A DNA stretch of 64,000 bases from Mesorhizobium sp. ZC-5 (GTDB lineage: Bacteria > Pseudomonadota > Alphaproteobacteria > Rhizobiales > Rhizobiaceae), in contig NZ_JAOWPT010000018.1 of NCBI RefSeq assembly GCF_025753855.1, forward strand, positions 36,290 to 100,289, read 5' to 3'. Below, piece after piece: positions 56,254 to 64,000 of this stretch. The notes beneath the pieces were generated by a model. It worked only from the letters and a program-made list of their open reading frames with translations, had not been told where the DNA came from and made no database searches. Position 1 is the first letter of the stretch. The number at the start of each line of letters is the position of its first letter. Both the position numbers and the translations under genes were made by a program.

Positions 56254-57330
56254 TCAGCCGGTGATCAGCACCGGCCCGCGCTCGGCAAATCCCACACCCA
56301 CCGCCTGCCCCGGCTCGAACGGTGCGTCGACATCTGGGGAAACGGCGAACACCGTGCCGAATTCGGTGTCGACGATGAATTCCAGGTGGCTGCCGACATA
56401 GGTCACCTTCTCCAGTGTACCTGGAACGGTCCTGGCGGCGCCCGCCTTGCGGATGTCGATGCGGCTCGGTCGCACCGCGAGCTTCGCTTTGCCCGGCCGA
56501 TGGCCGCGCGCCGGCAGCTTCAGCGAGATAGCGCCGATTTCCACCATCGCGACATCCTTCTTCACGTCGCTCACCTCGCAGTCGAAGATGTTCGCCTCGC
56601 CGATGAAATCGGCAACGAAGGCATTCGACGGCGCATCGTAGAGGTCGCGCGGGGTGCCGTCCTGCGCGATCACCGCGTTGTTCATGACGATGATGCGGTC
56701 CGAAACGGCGAGCGCTTCCTCCTGGTCGTGGGTGACGTAGACCACAGTCAGGCCGAGCTTTTGCTGGATCTCGCGGATTTCCTCGCGCACATGGCGCCGG
56801 AGCTTGGCATCGAGGTTGGAGAGCGGCTCGTCGAACAACAGCACCTGCGGCTCCAGCACCAGGGCCCGCGCCACCGCGACGCGCTGCTGCTGGCCGCCGG
56901 AAAGCTCACTCGGCAGCCGGTCGCCGAAACCGGCAAGGCCGACCAGTTCAAGACCGGCCTTCGCTTTGTCGACAGTGTCCTTCTTGTCGAAACCGGAGAA
57001 TTTCAGCCCGTACTCGACGTTCTCGCGCACCGTCATGTGCGGAAACAGCGCATAGGACTGGAACACCATCGAGACGTCGCGATCCGTCGCCGGCAGCCGC
57101 GTCACGTCGGCGCCGCCGATCAGAATCTGGCCTGCGGTCGCCAGTTCCAGGCCGGCGATCATGCGCAGCGTCGTCGTCTTGCCGCAGCCCGAGGGCCCGA
57201 GCAGTGTCACCAGCTTGCCCGCCTCGATGAACAGCGAAATATCGTTGACCGCCGGCACCTTGCTCTTGCCGTAGATCTTGGTGACGTTCTTGAATTCCAC
57301 CGAGGCGGCGTTGCTTTTGATCTCAGCCAT
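56254..57330 (-). CDS. ABC transporter ATP-binding protein (ferric-iron/polyamine-type importer)
   Basis: 358 residues: Walker A GPSGCGKTT, signature LSGGQQQRVAVARAL, Walker B LLFDEPLSNLDA, H-loop, and a TOBE domain after ~235. Energises the permease encoded upstream. Confidence 0.94.
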   Translation of the reverse strand: MAEIKSNAASVEFKNVTKIYGKSKVPAVNDISLFIEAGKLVTLLGPSGCGKTTTLRMIAGLELATAGQILIGGADVTRLPATDRDVSMVFQSYALFPHMTVRENVEYGLKFSGFDKKDTVDKAKAGLELVGLAGFGDRLPSELSGGQQQRVAVARALVLEPQVLLFDEPLSNLDAKLRRHVREEIREIQQKLGLTVVYVTHDQEEALAVSDRIIVMNNAVIAQDGTPRDLYDAPSNAFVADFIGEANIFDCEVSDVKKDVAMVEIGAISLKLPARGHRPGKAKLAVRPSRIDIRKAGAARTVPGTLEKVTYVGSHLEFIVDTEFGTVFAVSPDVDAPFEPGQAVGVGFAERGPVLITG

Positions 57331-57370
57331 CAGTGGTTCCTCGTGGATTTCAGATGGCCAGATACGACCT

Positions 57371-57513
57371 TACCCCCACCCCTAACCCCTCCCCACAAGG
57401 GGGAGGGGGACGCGGCAATCGGCTCTGCCCGACTTTGGCTCTCGCGGAAACGCATGCCGATGGACTCGAACAAGTCTCCCTCCCCCTTGTGGGGAGGGGT
57501 TAGGGGTGGGGGT
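57371..57513. repeat. Palindromic repeat, family A, copy 2
   Basis: Starts TACCCCCACCCCTAACCCC and ends with the inverted GGGGTTAGGGGTGGGGGT; arms of ~37 bases including CCCCTCCCCACAAGGGGGAGG and its inverse. It lies between the ATPase and permease genes of one operon. Confidence 0.9.
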
Positions 57514-57535
57514 GTCAGTCGCGCCATCGCTTCTA

Positions 57536-59809
57536 CTACCCTGCTCCGGAGATTGCTGGCGGGCCCTGGGGCAGGCTGACATTGGTGCGCGATTGTCCAA
57601 GATCGCCTTCGCTCCCGCGGCGGCCGATGTTGCGGCTGCCGACGGCAAGTTGCATCAGGCCGATGACGGCCAGCATGACGACGATCAGCACCGTCGAATA
57701 GGCGATGGCGATGCCGTATTCGTTGTTCTCGACACGGCCGACGATGTAGCTGGTCGACATGTCATATTGCGCGCTGACCAGGAAGATAATCGCGCTGATC
57801 GCCGTCATGGCGCGCACGAAGGAATAGACCAGCGCCGCGAGGATCGCCGGCCTCAGCAGCGGCAGCACCACCTTGCGAAACGTCTGCCACGAATTGGCGC
57901 CCAGCGTCAGCGACGATTCGTCGAGGCTGCGGTCGATCTGCGACATCGAGGCGACGCCTGCCCGCACGCCGACCGGCATGTTGCGGAAGATGAACGACAG
58001 CACCAGGATGATGCCGGTTCCGGTCAATTCGATCGGCGGCACGTTGAAGGCGATCACATAGCTGACGCCGATCACCGTGCCTGGGATGGCGAAGGACAGC
58101 ATGGTGCCGAACTCGAAGGCGTCCTTGCCGCGGAAATTCTGCCGCACCAGGAGATAGGCGGTGAGCAGCCCGATCGCCGCCGTCAGCGGCGCCGAGATCA
58201 GCGCGATCTGCATCGTCGTCCAGAACGAACTCCAGGCAGCACCCCGCCAGTGGAGGCCGAACTGGTTCCAGCTGACCGCGAAGGACTTCACGTAGTGGTC
58301 GAAGGTCAGCGAGAAATCGACGCCCCACAGCTTGACGAAGCTGCCGTAGAAGATCGTCACATAGATCAAAAGCGTGAACAGCGTCCAGAACCCGGCGATG
58401 CCGTAGACCACATTGCGGAACCCGGCCGGCAGATGCGGGTGCATGCCGGCATCGCCCTTGCCCGAAACCGTGGTGTAGGACTTCTTCCCCAGCCAGAAGC
58501 GCTGCGCGTAAAAGGCGCCGAGCGTGAAGAACAGAAGCACAAGGGCAAGGATCGCCGCCTGTGCCTGGTCGTATTGCGCGCCGACGATGGCGAAGAAGAT
58601 TTCCGTCGACAGCACGTCGAAATTGCCGCCGAGCACCAGCGGGTTGCCGAAATCCGCCATCGATTCGATGAAGCCGAGCAGGAAGGCGTTGGCGAGGCCC
58701 GGCCGCATCAAGGGCAGCGACACCGTGACGAAGGTCTGCCAGCGGTTGGCGCGCAAGGTCTGCGCCGCCTCCTCCATCGACGGGCTGACGCCCTCGACGA
58801 CGCCGATCATCACCAGGAAGGCAATCGGCGTGAAGGCCAGCACCTGGGCGATCAGCAGGCCGGGCAGCCCGTAGACCCAGCGGGTCGGCTGGATGCCGAA
58901 CAGTTCGGAGAACCCTTGCGTGATGACACCCGACAGGCCGAACAGCAGGATGATGGCAAGGCCGATGACGAAGGGCGGCGTGATGATCGGCAGCACGGTC
59001 AGCGCCCGCAGCAGCGCGCCGTAGCGAAAGCCGGTGCGGGTGACCACCAGCGCGAAGACGAGGCCGAGCCCGGTGGTCAGCACGCCGACGAGGATGGCAA
59101 GGAACAGCGAGTTCCAGGCGACGCCGCAGCGCGGCCCGCCGGAAATGCAGCCCAGTCCCCACAGCCTGCTCGAGAACAGCTTGGTGAAGAACACGCTCAG
59201 CGAATAGCTGCCCTCCTGTGTGACCAGCGCACTGCCCAGCATCTGCAGGATCGGCATGAAGATGAAGATGCCGACGACCGCGACGATGAAGCCGATCGAA
59301 CCGACGACAAACTCGTCGCCGCCCACCGCGCCGCGCGCCGCCAATCCCAGCGTGAAGAGGAACAGGAAGGCACCGCCGGCCAGCAGCGCGCCCCAGCCCA
59401 TGCCGAACTGGCGGTCGTCCAGTTCCCCGAACAGGCTGGTCAGCCATTGCCACTGGAAGCCGCGCAGCCCGATACCGAAGCCCTGCAGCAGGAAGTACGC
59501 GAAACCCACGGCGCCGACGACGATGAGCAGGGTGCCGAACAACGGCTCCCCCTTCTTGCGTCCCCATAGGAGAAGCGGCGCCAGCAGCAGCGCGCCGAGC
59601 GGCGCCAGCCAGAGCTTCTGCCCCTGCAGCACAAGGAACAGCGCCGGCGCCACGTCGTCGTCGAACGGATAGCCGTCGAACAGCCAGGACAGCGTGAAAA
59701 AATTGTCGCGCAGCCCGTACCAGGGCAGCAGCGCGAAACCGATCAGGCCGACCACCGTCCACAGGAGGACGGTCGGATGGAGGGAAGCGGTGCGGGTTTT
59801 AGGGCGCAT
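57536..59809 (-). CDS. ABC transporter permease, two fused permease halves (FbpB-like)
   Basis: 757 residues with ~16 hydrophobic helices. An N-terminal block of ~5 helices precedes two binding-protein-dependent permease domains, each with an EAA-like loop (GVSPSMEEAAQTLRANRWQTF and QIDRSLDESSLTLGANSWQTF). A single chain therefore forms the whole membrane channel. The EAA loops dock onto the ATPase. Confidence 0.93.
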   Translation of the reverse strand: MRPKTRTASLHPTVLLWTVVGLIGFALLPWYGLRDNFFTLSWLFDGYPFDDDVAPALFLVLQGQKLWLAPLGALLLAPLLLWGRKKGEPLFGTLLIVVGAVGFAYFLLQGFGIGLRGFQWQWLTSLFGELDDRQFGMGWGALLAGGAFLFLFTLGLAARGAVGGDEFVVGSIGFIVAVVGIFIFMPILQMLGSALVTQEGSYSLSVFFTKLFSSRLWGLGCISGGPRCGVAWNSLFLAILVGVLTTGLGLVFALVVTRTGFRYGALLRALTVLPIITPPFVIGLAIILLFGLSGVITQGFSELFGIQPTRWVYGLPGLLIAQVLAFTPIAFLVMIGVVEGVSPSMEEAAQTLRANRWQTFVTVSLPLMRPGLANAFLLGFIESMADFGNPLVLGGNFDVLSTEIFFAIVGAQYDQAQAAILALVLLFFTLGAFYAQRFWLGKKSYTTVSGKGDAGMHPHLPAGFRNVVYGIAGFWTLFTLLIYVTIFYGSFVKLWGVDFSLTFDHYVKSFAVSWNQFGLHWRGAAWSSFWTTMQIALISAPLTAAIGLLTAYLLVRQNFRGKDAFEFGTMLSFAIPGTVIGVSYVIAFNVPPIELTGTGIILVLSFIFRNMPVGVRAGVASMSQIDRSLDESSLTLGANSWQTFRKVVLPLLRPAILAALVYSFVRAMTAISAIIFLVSAQYDMSTSYIVGRVENNEYGIAIAYSTVLIVVMLAVIGLMQLAVGSRNIGRRGSEGDLGQSRTNVSLPQGPPAISGAG

Positions 59810-59840
59810 GTCGGAACCGCAAAGGCTTTGGCGAGCGATG

Positions 59841-59980
59841 TCGCCCCCTCCCCCGCCTTCGGCGGTCGCCCTCCCCCGCTTCGCAGGGGAGGATCCTCAA
59901 CGCGACCTGGATCCTCCCCCTCCTGACCTTGCCGAAGGAACGGGGGAGGGGAACCATGCGAAGCATGGTGGAGGGGGCGA
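59841..59980. repeat. Palindromic repeat, family C
   Basis: Ends are exactly inverted: TCGCCCCCTC at 59841 and GAGGGGGCGA ending at 59980; inside are GCCTTCGGC and GGATCC hairpins. It separates the permease from the binding-protein gene. Confidence 0.85.
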
Positions 59981-60018
59981 AACCCGACGGGATTGCTCGC
60001 ACTGACAGCGGCCGAGCC

Positions 60019-61047
60019 TTACTGAGGCAGCGTCGAGACCTCGGTGTCCCACTTCGACAACAGGCGCTTGCGCTCGTCGCTCGACCCGTACTTCTTGAAG
60101 TCGTAGTCGATGAGCTTGATCGTCGACAGGTCGGGCGTCAGTTCCGACACCGCCGCGGTCTTGTTGGATGGAAGCTGGAACGACTTCACGTCCTTGGCCT
60201 TGCCCTGCATGTCGGCGGTCAGCGCCCAGTCGTAGAACTGCTTGGCCGCTTCCGGGTTGCGCGCGCCCTTGATCAGCGACATCGAGCCGATCTCGTAGCC
60301 GGTGCCTTCGCACGGCGCCACGGTGACGATCGGGAAGCCGGCGGCACTTTGCGCCACCGCGTCGTGCATGAAGACGATGCCGATGGTGGTCTCGCCGAGA
60401 CCGGCCGCCTTGATCGGCGCGGAGCCCGACTTGGTGTACTGGTTGATGTTGGCGTGCAGCGCCTTCAGATATTCGAAGCCCTTGTCCTCGCCCATCAGCT
60501 GCACCATCGTCGCCAGCATGGTATAGGCGGTGCCCGATGAGTTCGGGTTGGCCATCTGGATCTGGCCCTTGTATTCGGGCTTGGTCAGGTCGGCCCAGCA
60601 TTTCGGCTCGGGCAGGTTGTTCTTAGCCAGCAAATCTTTGTTGTAGCCGAAGCCGAGCGCGCCGGAATAAACGCCGATCGTCTTGTTGCCGGCGGCCTCC
60701 GCCTGACTGATCGCCCAGTCGTGCAGTTCGCCGCGCATCGGCGAGACATATTCCTCGGTCAGGCCTTCCTCGGCCGCCTGCAGATGCGGATCGCCGGTGC
60801 CGCCCCACCAGACGTCGCCCTTGGGATTGCCGGCTTCGGCGCGCAGCTGCGCATAGGTCTCGCCCGAACTCTTGCGGGTCATGTCGACGGTGATGCCGGT
60901 CTTCTCCTCGAAGCCGGTCTTGATCTGCTGACACCATGCCTCGTCGGCCGCGCAGTAAAGGGTCAGGCTGTCGGCGCTGGCGCCGGAAACGCCGGCCATC
61001 ATCGTCAGGGCCACAGCGGCCCCGCCCAGCAAACGATATCGTGTCAT
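60019..61047 (-). CDS. ABC transporter periplasmic substrate-binding protein (Fe3+/phosphonate/sugar-phosphate class)
   Basis: 342 residues; signal peptide to ...GVSGASA, then SLTLYCAADEAWCQQIKTGFEEKTG at the N-terminal lobe. The family includes FbpA-type iron carriers and binders of phosphonates or sugar phosphates; I could not see the tandem Tyr of true FbpA, so the ligand is open. Start ATG 61047 follows GGGAGG. Operon: binding protein, permease, ATPase. Confidence 0.9.
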   Translation of the reverse strand: MTRYRLLGGAAVALTMMAGVSGASADSLTLYCAADEAWCQQIKTGFEEKTGITVDMTRKSSGETYAQLRAEAGNPKGDVWWGGTGDPHLQAAEEGLTEEYVSPMRGELHDWAISQAEAAGNKTIGVYSGALGFGYNKDLLAKNNLPEPKCWADLTKPEYKGQIQMANPNSSGTAYTMLATMVQLMGEDKGFEYLKALHANINQYTKSGSAPIKAAGLGETTIGIVFMHDAVAQSAAGFPIVTVAPCEGTGYEIGSMSLIKGARNPEAAKQFYDWALTADMQGKAKDVKSFQLPSNKTAAVSELTPDLSTIKLIDYDFKKYGSSDERKRLLSKWDTEVSTLPQ

Positions 61048-61373
61048 GAGAACCTCCCGCTTGTTTTGCCGTCTTACGAATGCGGCTTGCGGCAGATTGG
61101 GTAATTTCGAACCAAATTGCAATCAGGGGAATCGCAGGTGGCGATTGGTGCCTGGTTGCGGGCGCGCTAACGCTGCTTGCGGAAGGGCTGGACTGCTGAT
61201 CGACCGGGGCAAAGAGCCTGTCGATCTCGTTCGGAGGCCTACGGCTTGCGAGCCGACGGCAAGGCCGATGAACGGCCTGAACGCAGACGTTTGCCTGCGG
61301 TGCCGATTTGCCGGGTCGGTATCAAAACCGACCCAAGCTACCAATTTAGCCGCCCTTCAAACTTGCGTCCGGC

Positions 61374-63341
61374 TCACTGCGCCGGTGTGTACCAGATCGG
61401 CGATGTGTAGGCGCGCTCCTGCAGTTCCATCGGGGCTTCCGGCGGCACCTCAATGCCGTAATACTTGGCGTCGTGAGCAGTCCAGCGCGGCGTCGGGATC
61501 TCCAGCACGCGGCCATAGTAGAAGGCGCTCTGCGCGGCGTCGAATTCCGGGTCGGTCCAAACGGCGACCAGTTCCGGCGCTCCGATCGTGTTCTTCCAGG
61601 TGGCGTTGGCGACGTCGACCGTGCTGCCCACCGCCGGCAGCTTGCCGTCGGCGCCGGGTTTGCGGTCGTCTGACCACGCGACGTCGTACACCTTTTCATG
61701 CACCTCGCCGGCCGCGTCGAGCCAGCCCTTGACGATCTGGTAGCGGTCGAGATTCGCCCCGATCGGATCCTTCAGCGCCGCCACCAGGAAGGTCGGCGCC
61801 TTGCCTTCGGGCGCAGCCGCCAGGTCGCCGCCCATCGGCACACCCTTGGTGTAACCGGCAATGGCCGGATTTCGGGTGTTGGCGTCGTCGGCGGTGAACT
61901 CCCATCCGCCGAACAGCCGCACCGCCATGCGCGGGCCAGTCGACGCATAGGTTTCACGCCTCTCCATCGCATCCCATATGGACTCACGCGTGTTTTCCAT
62001 TGCCCAGACCGCCGCGTAGCCCGACGCGGAAACCTCCCAGTCCATGATCTTCACGCCGGTTTGCTTGTTGTCGACGAACGCGGCTTTCGTGCGTTCCGGG
62101 CTTGGCTCCTGGGGCACCGTCTTGCCAAAGAAATTGTCTTCCTCCAGCGCGCTCAACGAGTTGTGCGCGTCGCTGCTGCCGACCAGTCCGAACTTGTAGG
62201 GATTGGCCCCGAGCTGCTTTTCAAGCTTCAAGCCGTTTTTCAGCGCAGAGCGCGCATATTCGAACTCGAGCATATCGTTGGCCTTCTTGACGCTGCCGTC
62301 CAGATTTCCCTTGTCCCAGATTTCGAAATTGGCGAACTCGTCGTTGGGCGAGAGGAAAGGATGCGCTTCGCTCGTCCCCTTGGTTTGCGTTGCCTCATAG
62401 AGCCGCTCCCACTTCAGGCGGGTCTCGGCGTACTGGCTGTCCAATTTCTTCCCGAAAGCATCGACGATCGGAAACATCGTTCCGTTGCTCAGATTGCCGT
62501 TGTGAGCGATGGCCAGCACGTTGCCGCCGGTCTTGTTCTCGTAGGCCTCCATCCACTTCCACAGGTCGACCGGATTGTCGCTGCCCATGGGCGGATAGAC
62601 CGTAAAAGGTTCAACCTGGCTCGCCTTGTCGCCATTGTCGCGGAAGATCACATTGCGATGCAGGTTGTTGCCACCGGTATTCGACGTCCATTCGTAACCG
62701 ATGAAGGCGGTGAAACGACCCGGATCGTTGTATTCTTCGGCGGCACCAATCGTCTCCTGCCAGGCGCCGCGGTAGGCGTCCGTACCGGGGAAATACATAA
62801 GATCCTTGGGGAAGGTTCCGTGTGAGAAGGCGACGATGATCTCAATCGCTGCGTCTGCCCCCTTACCCGATTGCATCATGTCATACCATTTGCGGCCGGT
62901 CGGATCGGCAAGCAGAGCGGGCTTTCCTGCAAACAGGTCCGGGAAGAAGCCCATATTGTCGGAATGATCCGCAACGACGAGGAAGTCGAGCGGTCGCGAC
63001 AACTTCGCCGGCTGGCCGGTGGAGGATGTGACCTCCTCGCCCCTGGCGAAGCGATAGGCGTCCTTTGGTCCAAGCCGGGCGCCAAAGGCGCCAGCGTCCA
63101 TTGAGAAGGATGTGTGAAGGTGCGTGTCGCCGAACAGCGGCTTGGTCGGGAAATTCCGGCCCGCATACGGAGAGTATGGTCTCTTTACCGGAAACAGCTT
63201 CCCTGCTTTCGCGGCGTCGATGTCGCCCAAATCCGTGTGAACGGCCTCTTGCGCGGCGGCCGGCAGGGAACACGCGACGGCCATGAGAACTGCGAGCGCC
63301 GAATTGCGCCGAAGCGTCGGTTTGAGCGAGGTAGACTCCAT
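61374..63341 (-). CDS. DUF3604 domain-containing exported protein
   Basis: 655 residues. Signal peptide (SALAVLMAVACSLPAAAQ) then a long DUF3604 domain with FGDTHLHTSFSMDAG, VVADHSDNMGFF, and HNGNLSN motifs resembling a PHP-like metal phosphoesterase site. Usually annotated as hypothetical; likely a periplasmic metal hydrolase. The ATG at 63341 follows GGAGG. Confidence 0.85.
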   Translation of the reverse strand: MESTSLKPTLRRNSALAVLMAVACSLPAAAQEAVHTDLGDIDAAKAGKLFPVKRPYSPYAGRNFPTKPLFGDTHLHTSFSMDAGAFGARLGPKDAYRFARGEEVTSSTGQPAKLSRPLDFLVVADHSDNMGFFPDLFAGKPALLADPTGRKWYDMMQSGKGADAAIEIIVAFSHGTFPKDLMYFPGTDAYRGAWQETIGAAEEYNDPGRFTAFIGYEWTSNTGGNNLHRNVIFRDNGDKASQVEPFTVYPPMGSDNPVDLWKWMEAYENKTGGNVLAIAHNGNLSNGTMFPIVDAFGKKLDSQYAETRLKWERLYEATQTKGTSEAHPFLSPNDEFANFEIWDKGNLDGSVKKANDMLEFEYARSALKNGLKLEKQLGANPYKFGLVGSSDAHNSLSALEEDNFFGKTVPQEPSPERTKAAFVDNKQTGVKIMDWEVSASGYAAVWAMENTRESIWDAMERRETYASTGPRMAVRLFGGWEFTADDANTRNPAIAGYTKGVPMGGDLAAAPEGKAPTFLVAALKDPIGANLDRYQIVKGWLDAAGEVHEKVYDVAWSDDRKPGADGKLPAVGSTVDVANATWKNTIGAPELVAVWTDPEFDAAQSAFYYGRVLEIPTPRWTAHDAKYYGIEVPPEAPMELQERAYTSPIWYTPAQ

Positions 63342-63415
63342 ATTCTTTCCTCCGGTTTCGCGGCCGATTGACGGTTCCGCGCATGCTTTTTTGATCTGTC
63401 GGATCGAGCGTCTCG

Positions 63416-64000
63416 TCATCCGGACGCCCGCAACATGGCGTCGAGACGTTCAACGCCCCAGAACGCGGCCATCGTGCCGATCCCATATGCAGATGCGATG
63501 ACGGCTTGCCGAGGGATGGTGAAAAGCTGCCTCGCCGCGGTGACGATCACGAGAATGGCCGCGATGAACATCAACTGCCCAAGCTCGACCCCGACATTGA
63601 AGGAGAACAGCGCAAGCGGGATATCGCCGCGGGGCAGCCCTACATCGACCAGCGCGCCAGCGAAACCGAAGCCGTGCAGGAGCCCAAACACGAAAGCAAC
63701 CACCCAGGGCCAGGTGATGGTCAGGCTGGTTTCGCCGCGTTCCATCCGGATAATTTCCGCCCCGACAAGCACGATGCTGAACGCAATCATCACTTCGACG
63801 GGTGCGGAGGGAAGCGTCGCCCATCCGAGCGTGGCGAAAGTGAGCGTTATCGAATGCGCCACAGTGAATGCCGTGACCGTCTTCACCAGCATGCGCCAGT
63901 CCCGGACGATCAGCATCAGGGAGGCGACGAACAGCAGATGGTCGAAGCCGAAAAGGATATGCTCAATGCCGCTGACGATATAGGTCCGCGCCACGGTCCA
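63416..64000 (-). CDS. HupE/UreJ-family membrane protein (N-terminus beyond the right edge)
   Basis: At least 194 residues, open to the edge. Begins ...ARTYIVSGIEHILFGFDHLLFV, the first HupE/UreJ-like segment, followed by five or six helices and a histidine in GLLHGFGFAGA, which may bind metal. HupE members transport nickel; longer family-2 members carry an N-terminal extracellular domain, likely lost off the edge. A start at 63994 (GTG) is possible but reading continues past it. Confidence 0.75.
   Translation of the reverse strand, partial: WTVARTYIVSGIEHILFGFDHLLFVASLMLIVRDWRMLVKTVTAFTVAHSITLTFATLGWATLPSAPVEVMIAFSIVLVGAEIIRMERGETSLTITWPWVVAFVFGLLHGFGFAGALVDVGLPRGDIPLALFSFNVGVELGQLMFIAAILVIVTAARQLFTIPRQAVIASAYGIGTMAAFWGVERLDAMLRASG

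Noticed and set aside
57506-59569. 687-codon frame opposite the ABC permease
   Set aside because: Low-complexity Arg/Asp/Gln composition and mirror of an unambiguous gene.

Overview
The window is a high-GC chromosomal segment that reads as an alphaproteobacterium of the order Rhizobiales, most like Mesorhizobium and its relatives. The evidence is the gene neighbourhoods (tldD near ctaC/ctaD; tlyA-dxs-xseB-HDAC; fabI-dnaJ-like-pdxH; glyQ/glyS), protein families typical of the order (IalB, DUF1344, DUF2277, RT0821/Lpp0805-type lipoprotein, a RibBA with a degenerate GTP cyclohydrolase half), and several GC-rich palindromic repeat families scattered between genes. The genus is an inference; there is no rRNA operon here to confirm it.

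Layout. 1-3.3 kb: cytochrome c oxidase subunits I (cut by the window edge) and II, an exported IalB-like protein and a formaldehyde-activating-enzyme-like protein. 3.3-7.6 kb: an accessory island with lower GC. It holds an orphan membrane protein, palindromic repeats and a 2.77-kb IS1595-type transposable element (4803-7576). The element has 21-bp inverted ends (20/21 identical) and flanking 14-bp direct repeats (13/14), and carries a tRNA-like sequence, a small basic protein, a HicAB-like toxin-antitoxin pair and a small unknown gene besides its transposase. 7.6-23 kb: housekeeping genes (tldD, cobB, two RNA methyltransferases, dxs, pirin, xseB, HDAC-like amidohydrolase, a cobalamin riboswitch ahead of bluB, an S41 peptidase, panB-panC). 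23-26 kb: a TetR regulator and a divergent MFS exporter sharing four regularly spaced operator palindromes, then an epimerase. 26-40 kb: ribBA, aroC, fabI, a DnaJ-like protein, pdxH, a membrane-bound class III cyclase, a fatty-acid oxidation pair, an exported GH25 lysozyme-like protein and purD. 41-42 kb: an atypical secreted HNH-nuclease-like gene next to ubiA. 43-56 kb: an FAD-linked dehydrogenase, the Sua5/TsaC enzyme, glyS and glyQ, a TPR/LysM protein, a polyprenyl diphosphate synthase and an inositol-monophosphatase-family protein. 56-61 kb: a three-gene ferric-type ABC importer. 61-64 kb: a DUF3604 protein and a HupE/UreJ-type membrane protein that runs off the edge.

The most notable signals are: (1) the fully delimited IS1595-type element with toxin-antitoxin and tRNA-like cargo; (2) glyS, whose reading frame has absorbed two unrelated palindromic repeats of types also found in or between other genes of the window; (3) a secreted HNH/DUF1524-like protein in locally AT-rich DNA; (4) a Fae homologue that appears to lack the expected active-site histidine; (5) the four-operator TetR/MFS control region. 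No prophage, CRISPR array or rRNA was seen. Most long open frames opposite the real genes are GC-driven shadows and are left out.
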